The notes below the pieces were generated by a model that was not told the DNA's origin, ran no database searches, and saw only the letters and a program-made list of their open reading frames with translations. Source: an uncultured Bacilli bacterium (GTDB taxonomy: Bacteria > Bacillota_I > Bacilli_A > RF39 > UBA660). From it: 64,000 bases of DNA. The position numbers and the translations under genes are program-made. Of the stretch, positions 61,473 to 64,000 are shown piece by piece; position 1 is the stretch's first letter, and every line of letters begins with the position of its first letter. The DNA lies in assembly GCA_934096275.1 (NCBI GenBank), contig CAKOLK010000001.1, forward strand, positions 1 through 64,000, written 5' to 3'.

Positions 61473-61501
61473 AGTTTTACCTCCATACTTTCTATAATCT
61501 C

Positions 61502-61530
61502 ATTTTACAACAAAAAAAGCACTTTTTCAA
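61502..61530 (-). promoter_or_regulatory. Promoter of surface protein copy 4 / mnmA terminator
   Basis: Minus strand TTGAAA (61525-61530), 17 bases, TAAAAT (61502-61507). Overlaps a GGTACTT GAAA AAGTGCT T7 hairpin that also ends mnmA. Confidence 0.7.
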
Positions 61531-61543
61531 GTACCTTTACATT

Positions 61544-62647
61544 TTATAAATACCAAAGTTTTTCGTTATTCTTTCTAACTTCTTTTATGATTCCACTTCC
61601 AATACATCTATCATCAATGTATAAAGCACATACTTGTCCAGGTGTTACTGATTTAACTTTATCATATGATACTAATAACTCATCATCATTTAATTTAGTA
61701 ATCTTTACTTTTACATCACTGCTTCTATATCTAAACTTTGCACTACATTCTTTTAATTCTTCTTCATAATTGATTACTAAACTATCTATTACACAGCTAT
61801 CTGAATATAAATATTCATTATCATCACCAATTGCAACATATAAAACATTCTTGTCCAAATCTTTTCCTACAACAAACATTCTATCTTCAGTACCACCAAC
61901 ATTAAGACCTCTTCTTTGTCCAATTGTATAATGCATAAGTCCTACATGTTCACCCATTACTTCATTTGTTTCTATATTAATAATCTTACCAGGTTGATTA
62001 GGTAAATAATTACTTAAAAACTCTCTAAAGTGTCTTTCTCCAATAAAACATATTCCTGTTGAGTCTTTCTTTTTAGCAGTCACCAATCCATACTCACTAG
62101 CTATTTTTCTTACTTCACTTTTTTCCAAGTCTCCTACTGGAAATAATACATTTTCTAATTGTTCATTTGTAAGTTGTGCCAAAAAATAAGTTTGATCTTT
62201 ATTAGAATCTAATCCTTTATATAAATTACCATCAATAAGTCTAGCATAGTGTCCAGTTGCTATATAATCTGCACCAAGCTTTAGCGCTTCTTTTTTGAAT
62301 AAATCAAATTTTATGTATTTATTACACATAACATCAGGATTAGGAGTCCTCCCCTTTTTTAATTCATCTAAAAAATAAGTAAATACATAGTCCCAATATT
62401 CTTTTACAAAGTCTACTCTATGTAGTTCTATTCCTAAATCCTCACATACTTTCTTAGCATCATTATAATCTTGTTCTTGAGTACATATATTCTCATTTAA
62501 AGTAGGATTTCCTTTTATATCATGATTAATTAAACTATCCCAGTTTCTCATGAAAAGTCCCACTACTTCATATCCCATATTCTTTAAAATAATTGCACTT
62601 ACTGATGAATCAACTCCACCAGACATACCTACTACTACACGTTTCAT
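61544..62647 (-). CDS. mnmA: tRNA-specific 2-thiouridylase MnmA
   Basis: 367 residues. PP-loop GMSGGVDSSVSAIILKN, catalytic Cys in PDVMCNKYIKFD and in STGICFIGER, and VGLMHYTIGQRRGLNVGG. It makes s2U34 in tRNA-Glu, -Gln and -Lys with sulfur from a cysteine desulfurase (not in this window). RBS GGTGATAT. It ends at the hairpin that overlaps the promoter of surface copy 4. Confidence 0.97.
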   Translation of the reverse strand: MKRVVVGMSGGVDSSVSAIILKNMGYEVVGLFMRNWDSLINHDIKGNPTLNENICTQEQDYNDAKKVCEDLGIELHRVDFVKEYWDYVFTYFLDELKKGRTPNPDVMCNKYIKFDLFKKEALKLGADYIATGHYARLIDGNLYKGLDSNKDQTYFLAQLTNEQLENVLFPVGDLEKSEVRKIASEYGLVTAKKKDSTGICFIGERHFREFLSNYLPNQPGKIINIETNEVMGEHVGLMHYTIGQRRGLNVGGTEDRMFVVGKDLDKNVLYVAIGDDNEYLYSDSCVIDSLVINYEEELKECSAKFRYRSSDVKVKITKLNDDELLVSYDKVKSVTPGQVCALYIDDRCIGSGIIKEVRKNNEKLWYL

Positions 62648-62831
62648 TCATATCACCGACTAAATTATACTACAAAATAAATAAAAAGTAAAAGATTATT
62701 GCTTCTTTATACTTTTTATGACAAATTGCTATGTGCACATTACTTTTACATAAGTGGCTAGAATATCCTGAAGATTCTATATCGTATATTGCAAGAAATG
62801 TAACAAATAGCTTCGAATTTTTATTTTTTTA

Positions 62832-63386
62832 TCAAACATTTTGTATTTCTCTCTTAAAATCTTCTTTTAATATTTGCATATATATACTATCATGATAGAT
62901 TCCTTCAAGATAGTGAGATTGTTTTCTTACTCCTAGTTCTTTGAAACCACATTTTAGATAGCATTTTTTAGCACGTTCATTGGTATCTAACAGTTCAAGC
63001 ATGATGTTATTAAGATTTAAATGATTAAATGCATAATCAAGTAATAGATTGATTGCTTCAGTTCCATAGTCTTTTTCTCTTTCATCATTTTTACCTATCA
63101 TAATACCAAGTGTTGCAGTTTTATTTATATGATCAATATTCATAAGTGATATATTACCTATTAGTTCATCATTTGATAGTTTAACTATAGAAAGGTATAC
63201 TTTATCATCTTTTCTTGCTCTTTCTACAAAGTCTTTTTCATCTTCAAGAGTAAATATTTTACTATATTGATCTAAGTATTTAGATGTTTCATAGTCATTG
63301 ATCCATTCAGTAAATGAAATATAATCATCTTCACTAAATGGTGATAAGTAAATACTTTTTCCTATTATTTTTTTATAATGTTTCAT
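62832..63386 (-). CDS. GNAT acetyltransferase, RimJ/RimL-like
   Basis: 184 residues. YLSPFSEDDYISFTEWINDYETSKYLDQYS and the acetyl-CoA loop region IMIGKNDEREKDYGTEAINLLLDYAFNHLNLNNIMLELLDTNERAKKCYLKCGFKELGVRKQSHYLEG, typical of protein N-terminal alanine or small-molecule acetyltransferases. Start overlaps the aspS stop by one base. It ends before an AT-rich gap without clear features (62648-62831). Confidence 0.88.
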   Translation of the reverse strand: MKHYKKIIGKSIYLSPFSEDDYISFTEWINDYETSKYLDQYSKIFTLEDEKDFVERARKDDKVYLSIVKLSNDELIGNISLMNIDHINKTATLGIMIGKNDEREKDYGTEAINLLLDYAFNHLNLNNIMLELLDTNERAKKCYLKCGFKELGVRKQSHYLEGIYHDSIYMQILKEDFKREIQNV

Positions 63387-64000
63387 TATTTTACCTCTTT
63401 TATATATAAATCTTTTAATTGATTTTCATCAACATAATTTGGAGCATCAGTCATTAAACAACTAGCACTAGTAGTCTTAGGAAATGCAATAACATCACGA
63501 ATATTTTCTGTATTTGTAAGTAGCATTGTTAATCTATCTAAACCTAGCGCAAGTCCTCCATGTGGTGGTGTTCCATATTTGAATGCTTCAAGTAGGAAGC
63601 CAAACTTTTCATTTTTTTCTTCTTCAGTTAACCCAATTGTTTCAAATATTTTACTTTGTAGATTCTTATCATGAATTCTTATTGATCCTCCACCTGCTTC
63701 ATACCCATTTATTACTATATCATAAGCATCTGATAAGCATTTTAATGGATCAGTATTTAATAGATTTATATCACTATCTTTTACTTTAGTAAATGGATGA
63801 TGAAGTGCAACATATCTTTTTTCTTCTTCATCATATTCAAACATTGGAAAATCTACTACCCAAAGTAATTTATAATCATCTTTATTAATCAAATTAAGAT
63901 CATTTGCAAGCTTTAATCTTAAAGCACCAAGTGATTGTTTCACTACATCATAAGATCCTCCGGATAATAAAACAAGATCATTTTCTTCTAAAGAAAGGAG
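63386..64000 (-). CDS. aspS: Aspartyl-tRNA synthetase, C-terminal part (cut by the window edge)
   Basis: The frame stays open to the window end at 64000, so the internal GTG at 63943 is not the true start. The visible 204 residues include the AspRS strings LWVVDFPMFEYDEEEKRYVALHHPFT, EAGGGSIRIHD and the motif 3 PPHGGLALGLDRLTMLLTNTENIRDVIAFPKT. The 5' two thirds (anticodon-binding OB fold, motifs 1 and 2) lie beyond the window. Confidence 0.95.
   Translation of the reverse strand, partial: LLSLEENDLVLLSGGSYDVVKQSLGALRLKLANDLNLINKDDYKLLWVVDFPMFEYDEEEKRYVALHHPFTKVKDSDINLLNTDPLKCLSDAYDIVINGYEAGGGSIRIHDKNLQSKIFETIGLTEEEKNEKFGFLLEAFKYGTPPHGGLALGLDRLTMLLTNTENIRDVIAFPKTTSASCLMTDAPNYVDENQLKDLYIKEVK

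Noticed and set aside
62648..62831. Gap between mnmA and the acetyltransferase gene
   Set aside because: AT-rich with no ORF, hairpin or promoter that I trust.
1..64000. CRISPR array or rRNA operon
   Set aside because: No regularly spaced direct repeats and no rRNA-like sequence seen; the only RNA gene I could fold was tRNA-Met.

Overview
The window reads as a stretch of chromosome from an AT-rich, Gram-positive, spore-forming member of the Bacillota. The evidence is a PolC-type DNA polymerase III, an SspI-type spore protein, a SpoVID-like/YsxE-like coat gene pair, a single-chain glycyl-tRNA synthetase behind a T-box leader, LexA, and TGA used as a stop codon. I cannot name the genus. No rRNA, CRISPR array, insertion sequence, prophage or plasmid origin was found.

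Layout. 0.2-21 kb is mostly + strand: a PstS-like anchored protein and partner; a WYL regulator; an operon with a HAD-phosphoribosyltransferase fusion and a PfkB-SIS fusion; ABC-F, queA-tgt-proS; an Rpn-type nuclease; rarA (- strand); a Xer recombinase, deoB and a lipoprotein that seems to start at ATA. 21-36 kb is mostly - strand: an HTH protein, polC, a variable surface protein (copy 1), DUF2207/DUF2207/LemA, sspI, two tandem sigma-70 family genes and glyS. 37-48 kb holds lexA, a MATE-kinase fusion, small conserved genes, tRNA-Met, murC and the spore coat pair. 48-64 kb holds surface-protein copies 2-4, a Tad/Flp pilus operon, ddl, mnmA and the 3' part of aspS.

The most striking element is a repeated cassette. 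Four paralogous surface proteins (near 28-29, 48-50, 57-58 and 60-61 kb) each have a run of 10 or 11 G immediately after the first seven codons of the start that has a Shine-Dalgarno sequence. The run must be a multiple of three (9 or 12) for the protein to be read, so as given all four are out of frame. This is the signature of phase variation by slipped-strand mispairing. Two copies also carry a 105-bp C-terminal segment that is GC-rich and hypervariable, while the sequence on both sides is nearly constant. Upstream of three copies is a compact convergent RNA module: a promoter, a Shine-Dalgarno-sequestering helix with covarying pairs, a 26-residue hydrophobic peptide (frameshifted in the third copy), a shared bidirectional terminator, and an opposing promoter for a short antisense RNA. 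It has the architecture of Fst/par-like type I toxin-antitoxin loci. Two of the toxin promoters carry a 14-bp box also found between the -35 and -10 of lexA, which suggests SOS control.

A second candidate for new biology is the 4.1-9.1 kb operon (HAD; HAD-PRTase; PfkB-SIS) behind a WYL regulator. It looks like a pathway for making or salvaging a nucleotide- or sugar-phosphate-like compound that I cannot name.
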